A stretch of DNA of 64,000 nt, taken from the NCBI GenBank assembly GCA_029582165.1, contig CM055887.1, positions 13,319,190-13,383,189 of the forward strand, in the 5' to 3' direction. The translations under genes were made by a program, and so were the position numbers. The notes below the pieces were generated by a model. That model did no database searches. It was not told the origin of the DNA and saw nothing but the letters and a program-made list of their open reading frames with translations. Source of the DNA: Portulaca oleracea. Its lineage: Eukaryota > Streptophyta > Magnoliopsida > Caryophyllales > Portulacaceae. Below, in pieces: positions 46,875-57,919 of this stretch. The first letter of the stretch is position 1. Every line of letters begins with the position of its first letter.

Positions 46875-47540
46875 GGAGGCCTCTGGTTCTTGGTAAACCG
46901 TCCAATGGCCTGTACATTCTTGATACACAGCTAGCAGAAAGGTTGAGTAAAGACATAAAGAATAGTGTTGAATCTAGTAATAACAGTGGTACTGTGCGTA
47001 GAGACAAGTCTTGTAATAGTTTTTTTGTTGAAAGACAGTTTGGGCAGACCTGTAAATCTTGTGATTTGTGGCATAGAAGATTAGGACATATTTCTTTAAA
47101 GAAACTCAAGCAGTTGCATTTTGCTAAGTGTGTTGATAATAAAAGTTGTGATGTTGTTGTGACTAGTTGTGGTATTTGTCCCAAAGCCAAACAACATAGG
47201 CTACCTTTTCCTCACAGTAGAATTACCACCACCCAACCTTTTGATCTAATACATGTGGATGTTTGGGGACCATACTCCACTAAAACTTACACTGGACATA
47301 GGTATTTCCTTACTTTGGTTGATGATTTCAGCAAAAGCACCTGGACACATCTTACGGTTACCAAGGGTGAAGCTTTGTCTTTAATCAGGGCCTTTATTTT
47401 AATGATTAAGACTCAATTTGGTAAAGATGTTAAGATCATTCGTTCTGACAATGCCCTTGAGTTAGGCCTAAGTCATGCAACCAAAGATTTTTGTTGTAAA
47501 ACATGGGATCATACATCAAAGTAGTTGTGTGCAAACACCA
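46856..47540 (+). pseudogene. Copia integrase, N-terminal part and catalytic core (5' portion)
   Basis: The 222-residue frame includes the zinc-binding region (LWHRRLGHIS, with H73/H78, and C105-X2-C108 in SCGICPKAK). The core has the first two catalytic Asp: D135 in LIHVDVWGPY and D198 in IIRSDNALEL. A frameshift just before the CACTA insertion makes the open frame end at 47524. The bases up to 47543 rejoin, across the CACTA, the frame that begins at 53515. The insertion therefore split the core between the second Asp and the catalytic Glu. Confidence 0.88.
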
Positions 47541-47915
47541 CAACACTACAAGAAATATGGTTATTTGTGGCATTAAATTTTGCCACAAAATATACAAATA
47601 TTGCTACAATAGGCTTTTGTAGCATTTTTTGGAAATGCCACAAGGATGCCACAAATACCTTGTTACAAAAGGCTTTTGTGGCATATTTTGAATTGCTACA
47701 AATGTTAAAATGCTACAATATCATATAATTTGTAGCAATTTCACTTTGCCACAAAACTAACTTTGCCACAAATATACATTATTTGTGGCATATATGATTT
47801 GCTACAAATAATATTTTAATTCTAAAGCAGCATTTGAGGCAATTTATATTTGCCACAATATGTATCTTTAATTATTGAACAATTGTAATATAATTTACAA
47901 TATTGCTTGTAATAA

Positions 47916-47917
<2 letters not shown>

Positions 47918-47970
<53 letters not shown>
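47918..47970 (+). repeat. (AT)n microsatellite
   Basis: About 26 uninterrupted AT units inside CACTA-1. Confidence 0.95.
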
Positions 47971-47976
<6 letters not shown>

Positions 47977-48099
47977 ATGAACTCATATTAAGGTAAAAGT
48001 AATAGATTTCAATAATATATAAATATTCATGAAATATATCAGAGATAATGTATACTAAACATCGAAAGAAAACTTTTTTCATAAATCATAATTTCTACC

Positions 48100-51000
48100 T
48101 ATCCAATTTCTAGAATAAACATAAACATCGTTCTAGTTTTGTTTCTTGGAGCGATAGGGGTAAGCACCTCTATTGTTCTAAACTAATTAAGAAAAATAAA
48201 AATAATATCGTGAATAGTCTAAACTGATATCTTCATGCTCGGGAGCCTCAAAGAACTTTGCATCTGCAACATCATCTTTGTTTGCATTACATATCATGCA
48301 CGAAGTCCCTGATTGAATGTGTAACTGGAAAGAAAACACAATTTCATTAGAAGTGTTCTTAAAAATATACTACAAAAAATCCAGCAACATTTCCCCTAAA
48401 AATTGGTAATATCCTAGACAAAGTGCCTTACATATTAAACTCACATAAAAATAATAACCTCAACGGCCACACGCCGGAGTACATCACGAGCTACACGCTC
48501 GAAGTCCAACCAAATATATATATACATAAAAATAACACCACCTCAGAGTTTGACGTACACATGGATTACATATATAAAGAAAATACCTTAGAAAGATGAA
48601 TCACCTCAGAGGGCTTAATGAGTGTGTCCGCACTTCCTGTTGCAGCAAACCTTCCATCATGACCAAATCTTGAGCTTCTTGCAATATTCAGATGCACTAA
48701 TCAAATAATTTATGGGAAATCCCGCAATATGCACAAGTAATCTTATTTCTAGAGAGAGTTGAGAGCATACCGGAACAATATTAACTCTTTCTGTTGATCC
48801 CCTTTTAGCTAATAGAAATGATGTTGCTGCCATAACAATCCACTCAAGCTCCAGATTGCAGATACTTGAATGGTGAAAATCAAATTCCTTGTAGCTATAT
48901 CCAGTAAAACATTCCCAATATGCCTTATTTAAACTTCCCAAAGTTTAATCCATCTTCTCAAAAAAAAAAAAAAAGAACCCTCCAAAGCTAATCACCAAAT
49001 CACAGTCCAGAGTCATAGAATAAATTGTCTAAAATCAATATTCACGACAAATCAAATGCACAACAACGGCAACTAGCAATGACCGAAATTTCATAGATTC
49101 ACCAAATTGGAACTAGAGACTTTTTCTAATCAATAATTCAAAGTAATTATGAAATATGTAAGCTTTAAAATTGAAATAATGAAACTATAGAGAAAAATAG
49201 AGAATTAGTATTAGAGTTAGACAAACGGAAAGTCACAGTACTCATATCACCGGCAGCGGGCGTTTGTTGAAGGCAAGCGCGATGGTCGGCTGGCAGCCTA
49301 CAGTGCTTTGCTGCTGCTGATAAGGAAAACCAGGGGATTCTTACCGCTGGAAAAACAGGGGAATTAGGCAGTTAAGTAGGTGTAGGTTGTACGTTTAAAT
49401 TAAGAGCCGTATAACTTAGTTATATTGCTCAACACATAGAGATGGACAGTGTTGTTAAGGTAGAAGTAGGTAATTAAATACTACCTCGGAACTGTGTAGA
49501 GGCGTGTGAAGTAGTAGTGCCTTACTGTCTTTCAAGTCATCATCATCATCAGCAGCATGGAGGTGGAATTTTGGTTGACTGTTAGCGACCATTTTATTGT
49601 TGTTTTTGTTGGGTGAGGAGGTGGTCAGAACACAATCACCATCAGCAGGTTTTCTGGGAAGGGAGAAGCCGCATCAGAAACCAAGGAAGAAGATCCTCTG
49701 TCATATTCTACTTCTTCTTCCTCTCTTGTTCTTCTCACATTATCACTTTGTGATGTCAAGTAATCTTCTCCAACTCCAAGGTAGAAAGTCGATTCACTCT
49801 CCTCACAACAATTGCAACTATCCCCCACTCCTCTTTGTCCCACCAGGGGATCTAATTGTAATTGGGACTGATTTCCCTGATGAATTATACAGCCAACTCT
49901 AGTACTAGCAAGTTTGAAAAGTGGCAATTAGAGCAATTTCTACCTCTTATATTTGGTTCAGGAAATTAAGCAGTGCACTTGATCTCTAGTATTCAGTTTT
50001 CAGTTCCAAATTACTAGAATTTCATGACCAAAGGTACCTACAAGAAAAAAAAAGAAAATATTCAAGTCAAAATTACACTTACAGTAAATTAAGCTCCTTG
50101 AAAAGCTGTATAAAATGGCCAAAAGGGGGAATAAAATCATTCAGCTCCTAAACTAAATAAAGCTACCTAAGTAAGAATACAACCCTTCTCCGTAGAAACC
50201 ATTGCATGTGTTTATCTGTCACAATCAAAGTGAGCAGAGGCATAGCAAGAAAAGCCAAGTAAGGTGAGTGGAAAAATGCATGGAAAATGACATTGAAAGA
50301 AAACAAAGGAGAGATAACAAAAGCATTGCAAGCAAAAAGAGGGGCGACTTACAATAGGATCGGGGACATCATCTTGTTTGCCCATGACCCAGGGGACCCC
50401 TGCCTAACTAATCCACTCAAAATTACGCACAAAAAACTACCTGTATCAAACAAAACAAAGGACAAACAAGTGATGATCAAGAACATGTATCAATATCAAT
50501 ATGATGAACTGAATTTGGTAGAATAAAGAGAATTTACTTGACTAAATTTGAGAAGAAAGCGCTTCTCAGAAGCGATTAGTTCCACTTGCTCAAAGATGAC
50601 GGCGTTTGAGCAGCACTTCCTTGTAAAGTATCCAAAATATCATACGCTTTAAAAAAAACATAGCTTAAATTGCATAAGAGACGATGAAATTGCAGAGATT
50701 CAATTGAAGAACCACCATTACTGCTTGAAGCTTTGCAGCCTTGTTAGGATATCATTCATTGCCAATTGTCCTCCCTCCATCCCCATAGCTTTGCAACCTG
50801 AAATTTTGAGTTTCAACCACTGACTTGAGATCTTCCTGTTTTTCACAATTTAGACAAAACTAGGTTAAAAATCTAGTATTTGACAATATGAGTGAGCATC
50901 TATTATGTTAATGGGTCAAATCAAGCAGGGTTTGCCGGGACTTGAAAAGAATAGCTTCAAAGGGTGTAGATTATGTTATTTATAAGCACCAATGAACCAT

Positions 51001-51646
51001 TAATATCATTAATTTGTTGGCAACATATATACATCCAACGCATCAAAGATACATTTACCTAGTGACTGAATTACTTTCTTATGCAACAGAAGGTAAGCTT
51101 GCATACACTCATCCAAAATATACACACAACTGTAGCTTTAGATTAGGGTTTAAGAAAGTGTTTCGTTTCAATACTTAATCAATCCGACACAAAAAGTCTA
51201 TCAACACAAAAATCAATCCAGAATATACACACAACTTGCATACACTCATCCACAATAAAACAATTGAAGAACATCAAACGCGAAAGTAAAGAAAAAAAAC
51301 ATGAATTCAATTCAAGAATTGAAGGCAATAAACTGCGAAAAGATACTGAATGAACATCTAAATCGGGAATGAGATTTAAATCGTTCTCTTGACAGATTGA
51401 GGACAGACAATCTACGCAAATAAGGGGAAAGAAATACCTCAGCGACAAGATACTGAATGAATATCACACAAATAAGGATTGAAGCTCAGCAACATAGGCA
51501 TCTTGAGCCAAATTGATGATTGAATTCGCTAAATCCTTAACCAAGTCGCTCAAACTAACATCCGCTGTAGATCCTAACTTCAGGATTCGGGCCTTGGGGT
51601 GACATTGTAGTCATTTTCTAGGTCGAAACTCAGATCTTTAATGAAC
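48100..51646. other. Interior of CACTA-1, no identified gene
   Basis: The longest frames are 101 residues (49597-49902, plus) and 94 residues (48657-48941, minus). Neither is recognised. The GC content and short exon-like patches around 48240-48960, 49250-49920 and 50700-50830 suggest captured gene fragments, which is inference only. Confidence 0.35.
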
Positions 51647-51651
51647 ATAGG

Positions 51652-52768
51652 TGTAGACACTGGATTTTCGTACCATTATTAGTTTTAGTTATTTGTAAAA
51701 ATAAGCTAGCCGAATAGTTTAGTAGCATGCAAACCCATCTCTTTTCTAGCCCGACAACGAGCATAATGGCCCAAATGTTACGGGCCTGAGCATAATAGCC
51801 GAAAATGAGCAGGAACCCATCTGGGTTCCTTGGGCTGGCATGGCTCGGCAGAACCCGTCTGGTTCTTTGGCCGAGATCCGTCGACGGCTAAACCTAAACC
51901 CTAGAACGCACCCCTTGCCTCCCCCATTCCACTATAAATTAAACCCTTTTTTCCCTTCCAAAAGGACACCGGGGTATGCTAGAGTATTGACACTAGCATA
52001 TTCTCTCCATCTCTTCTCTCCCTTTGCATGCTGCTTCACTAAAAGGTTAGCCTAGTTGATGTAAAACATGTAGTCATCTATGGAACTCATTCTTTTTTAT
52101 TTTCTTTGTTTTGCATGATTTTTAATGATAAAATTGTGAAATTCATATCTAATTCCTCCTTTTTGTTTCGTTTTACTTTAATTTAATTCTAGTAGAGTCT
52201 ATTCGTTGAATAGGCGGATTTGATGGTTTTAATTGTCAAATTCGTAACCTTACCCCCGAATCCATCTCTGGATTCGCAGGCCGGAGTCCGTATTTAATGG
52301 TTTGTTGTTTTTCTCCTAAAATTTAACTGGCGACTCTATTTTCGTGTCTTGGTGTTTACCCTTTTTTATGATTTTTGTGACCTAATTTGTGATTAACGCC
52401 AAAGGTAATCCGACTTGGTTCAATCCATGAACCCAGGCGGGTTCCTGCCCTCTTTTCACTCTCTTTTGTTTCGTCTTTTATTCGGCGGAATTCGCAGGTG
52501 GCGCAAAGAAACCCGTCTTGGTTCACCATGAACTCAGACGGGTTCTTTTGTTGTTTCCCTTTCCTTTGTTTTGTCTCTTTCTTTCTTCTTTTTTTAAAAG
52601 GTGAATCTAGGGCCCGGGCGCATAAATCGTTTATCGTTTTTTTAACCTGTCAACAAATTTATTCTTAAAAGTTCAACCTTATTTAAGGCTAAGCAATCCT
52701 AGTCGGCTCCCAATCACTTTTAAGTAGCGCCGCGAAAAAGGTCATCGATCGATTTTTCGGGGTCTACA
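51652..52768 (+). mobile_element. Solo LTR, Tat-lineage Gypsy, TSD atagg
   Basis: 1117 bp with inverted termini TGTAGACACTGG and GGGGTCTACA and a perfect 5-bp TSD atagg at 51647-51651 and 52769-52773. It shares long phrases with the 3' LTR at 11838-12804 (aattcgtaaccttaccccc, tggcgactct). It also repeats variants of gaacccgtctggttc and gaactcagacgggttc, which can form hairpins. It is nested inside CACTA-1. Confidence 0.88.
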
Positions 52769-52773
52769 ATAGG

Positions 52774-53350
52774 GAAAGACCCTTGAACGAAACTTGATAG
52801 GCAAGAAAAAAGGAGAGAACTGGATCAAGGGGTTTCGGTTTTAGTTGATTATCCGGCAACTGGAAATCGTTTCTGCGGCCACTGGAAATCATTACTCCGG
52901 CGAATTCCTTTCCTCCGAACTAAGGAGGGGAGAGAATTAGGGCATGCATTCTTTGTTTGGGGAGAAAGAGATACAATTGAGGAGGATGGAGATGAAGTAA
53001 CGAAAGAAAGAATAACGAAAGTTAGAATGGAGAAAGAAGAAGAATGGGAGGAGAAACAGATGGAGCTGTGGGAACGAAAGAATGGAGAAAGGAGAAAGGG
53101 GAACGAAAGAAGGAGAAAGAGATGAAGTTGGGGGTACTGGAGAAAGGAATGAACAGACCAAAACCAAAAGCTTTGTGGCTGCCAAAAGAAATTCAAATTA
53201 GGTTTTTCCTTCCTAAAATTCAAAAAAGTTAATTGGAGGGAATATAAAATTGGGTTAGAAAAAATATGAAGGAATATATAATTAGCTGAAAAAAATTGGA
53301 GGGAATATATAATTTTGTTCAAATTTTTTATCTTTCCGCCTCTTTGAAAA
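52774..53350. other. CACTA-1 right interior, GA-rich leader-like
   Basis: Purine-rich (gaaagaagaatggg-type) between the solo LTR and the right subterminal repeats. The frames on both strands follow the composition and are not credible genes. Confidence 0.4.
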
Positions 53351-53514
53351 TTATTAAATGTCTTTTGTAGCATTTTAATCTATTTGCTACAACAGACCTT
53401 CCCTTTTGTGGCAAAATCATATATGCCACTATTGTTCTATAACGTTTTGCATATTGTGGCAATTATAGATTTGCTACTAATAAATTGCCACAAAACATAG
53501 ATTTTCTTGTAGTG

Positions 53515-54250
53515 CAACAAAATGGGGTGGTTGAAAGAAAACACAAGCATTTACTTGAAGTTAGCCGATCTCTTCTTTTTCAATCCAAGTTACCTGAGAA
53601 ATTATGGGGGGATTGTCTTATGACAGCCACATACCTCATAAACAGAATGCCTAGTGTTGTTTTGGATAACAAAACTCCTTTTGAGCTATTGTATGCAAAG
53701 TTACCTAACCTGGATCACTTAAAGGTTTTTGGATGTCTCTGTTACATTTCCACTCTAAAGCAAGGAAGATCCAAATTTCAGCCAAGAGCCATACCATGTG
53801 TTTTCCTAGGGTATCCCATAGGAAAAAAGGCATATAAGGTAATGAGCTTGGATACAAAAGAATTCTTCATTTCTAGGGATGTTATATTTCATGAAGATAT
53901 CTACCCTTATACCTCTGAACAAGATCAAACCCACCTGTTTCCTCATAGAAATGAGAAGTATTTGGACACTGATTTTGATCCTAGTAATGCTAGAATAACA
54001 CAATCTGATATGCCAAGACTGGACACAACCTTAGACCCTTCTAATGAGGAAAATAATGAGTCTGATGTTACTTTAGAGCCTACAGTTAGGAGGTCAACAA
54101 GGATTCATAACAAACCATCCTATTTGAATGACTACATTTTATTAGCAAAGAATGATATGGCTCATGCTCACTGTTTGTCGACAGTTACAAATTTGAGCCT
54201 TCAACCTCCTTTTTATGATTTCCATGCTTTACATGCTAACAGTCAGTCTC
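53515..54250 (+). pseudogene. Copia integrase, rest of core and C-terminal part
   Basis: From 53515 the frame reads [20 protein letters not shown] (catalytic Glu in VVERKH), then [49 protein letters not shown] and [15 protein letters not shown]. This is the Copia integrase C-terminus and the linker to RT. The frame is open up to the solo-LTR insertion at 54250, and it rejoins the RT frame at 55658 once the LTR and one TSD copy are removed. Residues read after 54250 belong to the inserted LTR. Confidence 0.88.
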
Positions 54251-55657
54251 TGATAAGTGCTTCTTGTATATATGAATACTTGGTTGTTTTGATTGGAATT
54301 TGGGAAATATTTGATCTGATTGTGTTATTTTATACCCGAATTTCCCATATTACACTTGGTTTGGAGTTTGGTGAGTTTTGTAGGGAATTTGTGAAGAATC
54401 GATGTAAACCGAGCCCAAAAAGCAAGTGTAGATCCAAGTTATGAGCTTAAAGGACCAAGAAGTGAGGTGTTGGATCATCCAAGGCCCAAACAATGGCCCA
54501 AAGTACCCCTAGGCTCGAAACAAGCAGTGACACGGGTGCCCCAGGAAGAGCACGGGTCGTGTCTATGGCCAGAGAGTGAGAAAATTCAACAAGGAAGCTG
54601 ACACGGCCCGTGTCACATGGAGCACGGTCCGTGCCTACCCTGGCACGGTCCGTGTCTCTCCTGTCTTTTCATTTTCGGTGGTTTTGAAGCGATGTTTGCC
54701 TATATTATGCGGATTTCTGGCCGAGTAGAAGAGGAGCATCCATCATTATCCCATTTTCATGCTCTAATCATATCATTCATCATCCATATTCCATTCCATC
54801 ATTGAAGATTGAAGATTGAAGAGCAACTCGAACATACTTTGAAGTGGAGGAGCAAAAGTCCTCCATTGTTGATTCCTAGCAAGTTTGTTCTTCACTTGGG
54901 TTTATTTCTCATTCTCTCAATAGATTTTCATATGCTTTCTAGAATAGATTTCAATTGCTTTGTAGTTTCAAACATTAATAGTGAGTAGTTCTTTTTAGTT
55001 TAGGGGATGAACCTTTGAAGTTGCGTGATAAATTGACTTTGTTGGATTGAATTATCATGAATTTAGTTTGTTTCAATCTATTTGGTCTTTGAATTGAATT
55101 GTTATTGCTTTTGCTTGATCACCAATTGCATGTGAATAGGTTGTTGAATGAAGTACCGAAAGGAGAAGTTTGATTACCCGAAAACCTAGATTAAACTAGT
55201 TAAAATTATCTAGACATAGAAGTTTTAACTAGGGTTCTTGAGATAATTAGATCTTTAACCTTGACTAAATCGAAATAACCACGAAAGTAGGTGCTTGGTT
55301 AGTCTTGGCAATTCGCTCTAGTGACAAAATCTCATTGCGAAGTATTCTATGCGATTATCGAACCTTGATTGTGCAAACTAATGAAATGAAAGTTCAATCC
55401 ACATCGTTGATTCGTTATTTGACTTAGGTTTCATCCCGTGAACGCCTTTTTCCCTTGATTTAATCAGAATAGTTTAGTGAATATTCGTTTGTTTAGACCT
55501 TGATTGTGATTAGAATTAGATTTAGTTGATTCAAAACAAAAACCGGATCGACTTAGCGATCAACTAGGAGGCTAGTTCAGTGCGTTGAAAGGAAAAGTCC
55601 CTGTGGGAACGACCTTGATTTATGCTACAATTTCACCCGTGCACTTGCGGCCTATCA
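54251..55657 (+). mobile_element. Solo LTR of the TGATA...GCACTTGC family, TSD gtctc
   Basis: 1407 bp from TGATAAGTGCTTCTTG to GTGCACTTGCGGCCTATCA. It is flanked by gtctc at 54246-54250 and 55658-55662. At 54520-54660 it holds four variants of gcacggtccgtgcc / gacacgggtgcc, small palindromes. It matches in reverse complement the LTR at 38614-39999 and the remnant at 22060-22850. The last 60 bp (tgtgggaacgaccttgattt ... cacccgtgcac) is a phrase I associate with plant Gypsy elements, but the lineage is not settled. Confidence 0.85.
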
Positions 55658-57215
55658 GTCTCTCCTCAAGAATCTTGATTACACTGAACCCACATCTTAT
55701 AATCAAGCTTCTACACACTCTGGATGGCAACAAGCTATGGACAATGAATTTGAAGCTCTTATTAGTAATCAAACATGGGAAATTGTGTCTCTTCCCCTTG
55801 GAAAGAAACCACTAGGTTGTAAGTTGGTCTACAAAGTTAAACATAGGGCAGATGGGACCATAGAAAGATTAAAAGCCAGACTTGTGGTTCAAGGTTTTAC
55901 TCAAAGAGAAGGGATAGATTTTACTGAAACTTTCTCTCCTATTGTAAAGATGACAACTGTTAGAACCCTTATGGCTATTGCAGTTAAAAAGGAATGGATC
56001 ATGAACCAACTTGATGTTAATAATGCCTTTTTGCATGGGGATTTGAATGAGGAAATATACATGAAGCTTCCACCTGGATTATCCAGTGACCTCCCTAATG
56101 CTGTATGCAAATTAACCAAATCCCTTTATGGTCTCAAGCATGCATCAAGACAATGGTATGCCAAGCTAGCTGAGATTTTATACAAAGAAGGATATTGTCA
56201 TTCGGAAAATGATTATTCTCTTTTTTGGAAAAAGAGTGATTCCTTGGTTACTTTCCTTGCTATATATGTTGATGACTTTCTTTTAACTGGGAATGATGTT
56301 ATTGAGATTGAAAGAATCAAGAAATATCTTGATAAGACTTTCAAGATCAAAGATTTGGGGCATGTTAACTTTTTTCTTGGAATTGAAGTCCTAAGATCTC
56401 CTAAAGGACTTATTCTAACACAACAGAAGTTTGTTAAAGAAATTATTCAAGGTTTTGGATGTGAGAATAGTACTCCAGTAGTCACACCATTGGAGCTCAA
56501 CAGCAAATTGAGACCAGACAAAGGAGATTTGTTTGACAATCCAACTTTGTACAGACAATTAATTGGAAAGTTAAATTTTCTGACAAACACTAGACCTGAT
56601 ATAAGTTTTGCAGTGCAACATCTTAGCCAATTTATGCAGGCTCCAAGAGTACCACACTATCAAGCTGTTATTCATGTCATCAAATACTTAAAGGGAAGTT
56701 CCTCACTTAGCATTTTGTTGAATAAAGATCCAAATTGTGATTTAGAAACATATTGTGATTCTGACTGGGGTTCTTGTGTTCACACTTGCAGGTCAATTAG
56801 TAGTTTTGTTGTCTTCTTGGGAGGATCCTTGATTTCATGGAAATCTAAGAAGCAACAGTCCGTTAGCTTGTCTTCTGCAGAGGCTGAATACAGGAGCATA
56901 CGAAGGCTAGTAGCTGAACTCGCATGGCTGAGTAGGCTTCTCTTCGAGCTTGGTGTGACAGATATTATACCTATACCAGTCAGATGTGACAGTCAAGTTG
57001 CTATATATATAGCAAGGAATCCAGTATATCATGACCGCACGAAACATATAGAGCTTGACTGTCATTTTGTGAGATCCAAACTGATGGAAGGTATGGTAAC
57101 CTTGAAACATGTACCTACTAAGCTGCAACTGACGGATCTTCTCACAAAACCGTTAACTGGGATTCAACATAGGTTCATTCTGAATAGATTAGGAGTATCC
57201 CAACCTTCAAATTGA
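55658..57215 (+). CDS. Copia reverse transcriptase-RNase H, open frame
   Basis: The frame is open from the end of the nested LTR (SLLKNLDYTEPTSYNQAS) and from Met 55737 runs 492 residues to TGA at 57213. RT: the catalytic D93 in QLDVNNAFLHGDL and YVDD at 177-180 are intact, with SLYGLKHASRQW before it. RNase H has all four expected acidic sites: D341 (YCDSDWGS), E382 (SSAEAEY), D418 (RCDSQ) and D433 (HDRTKHIELDCHFVR). The C-terminus LADLLTKPL-type motif appears as LTDLLTKPL. These enzymes make and finish element cDNA in the particle. No start codon in a proper polyprotein context is left, because upstream parts are broken or split; the frame is intact but the polyprotein is not. Confidence 0.93.
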
Positions 57216-57221
57216 GGGGCG
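57211..57221 (+). promoter_or_regulatory. Polypurine tract of the Copia element
   Basis: ATTGAGGGGCG immediately before the 3' LTR and overlapping the stop codon of the RT-RNase H frame. Confidence 0.75.
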
Positions 57222-57429
57222 TATTAGGTTTTAAAGAGTTTGTTTGCTTTTTCTTGTTTCTTTTTCTTTTCTTCTGTACGTTTGTCAGGGCTATATATAT
57301 GCCCTTATCTCTTTGGTTCTAATTAAGAAAGGAAGTTATAGTTTCTCTACCTCAGTTCTTCCCCTTTCTTCTGTTTCCTTCATTCAGGTTATTTCCAGTC
57401 AAGGGAATACCAATTTGAAGGTTTTCTCA
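57222..57429 (+). repeat. 3' LTR of the Copia element
   Basis: 208 bp, same ends as the 5' LTR (TATTAG...TTCTCA). About nine substitutions and no indels by eye. Confidence 0.9.
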
Positions 57430-57919
57430 AAAATAAAATAGGGATCATTAACATACAAAAGCTGAAATTAGGGATTATTAGAATTCGAAGACAACAACAA
57501 AAAAAAAACCCCAGAATATTCCCTCTATAGTTGAGTCACTACAAAAAAAGTGGCTTTTGCCAACAGGGCGTATCTGTTGGTAAAAGTATAATATCTGTTG
57601 GTAAAAGGTTTTACCAACAGATAATTATCTGTCACTAGCCTGTTGGAAATAAACCTGATTGTAAAAGTATTACCAACAGATATTGTGATCTGTTGGTATT
57701 GCTAACTAATACCATGATTTAGCTCATTGTTGTTGGGAATTTTATACCAACAGTTAATGTCTGTTGGAGATAAGTTGTCTATACCAACAAATGTAAATGT
57801 TGGGGAATGTATATCTAGATAGTAAGAATATTACCCACACACTTTATCTGTTGGTAATATATTTTGCGCTAAATTTCATAAATATGTCCAACAAATATAT
57901 CTGTTGCTAATACAATTAA

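Larger units (their letters stand above)
47544..53514 (+). mobile_element. CACTA element 1, non-autonomous, TSD caa
   Basis: Ends CACTACAAGAAA and TTTTCTTGTAGTG, 5971 bp, with a 3-bp TSD caa at 47541-47543 and 53515-53517. Subterminal zones (47560-47870 and 53355-53500) are packed with tttgtggcat / tgccacaaa and tttgtagcaa / ttgctacaaa in both orientations, as expected for CACTA transposase-binding regions. I find no TNP2/TNPD-like transposase. The interior has an (AT)n tract, a solo LTR (51652-52768) and short, unassigned coding-like fragments. Confidence 0.9.
45068..57429 (+). mobile_element. Copia element (Ale/Retrofit-like) with TA...CA LTR ends, TSD aaaat
   Basis: Two 208-bp LTRs (45068-45275, 57222-57429) begin TATTAG and end TTCTCA and are flanked by aaaat at 45063-45067 and 57430-57434. 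PBS, gag, protease, integrase, RT, RNase H (Copia order) and PPT follow in sequence. After removing CACTA-1 (with one TSD copy) and the 1407-bp solo LTR (with one TSD copy), about 4.98 kb remains, the usual size of the lineage. The LTRs differ at about nine positions by my count. Gag, protease and the first part of integrase carry stops and frameshifts; RT-RNase H is open. Confidence 0.92.
43655..57487. mobile_element. Third MITE copy, split by a Stowaway-bearing insert and by the Copia element
   Basis: The left end aaaattggattctaataatc is at 43655. Family sequence resumes at about 44643 (gatatgtcaataatcctta), runs to the Copia insertion at 45067, and continues at 57430 (aaaataaaatagggatcatt) to the right end gggattattagaattc near 57487. 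The interior (catagattttgactagc, ttgattcaaaacttaac) matches the copy at 43084-43606. It is therefore the oldest layer of this nest. Confidence 0.62.

Noticed and set aside
52849..53373. 174-residue Ser/Phe/Leu-rich minus-strand frame in CACTA-1
   Set aside because: It follows a purine-rich leader on the plus strand and has no recognisable motif.
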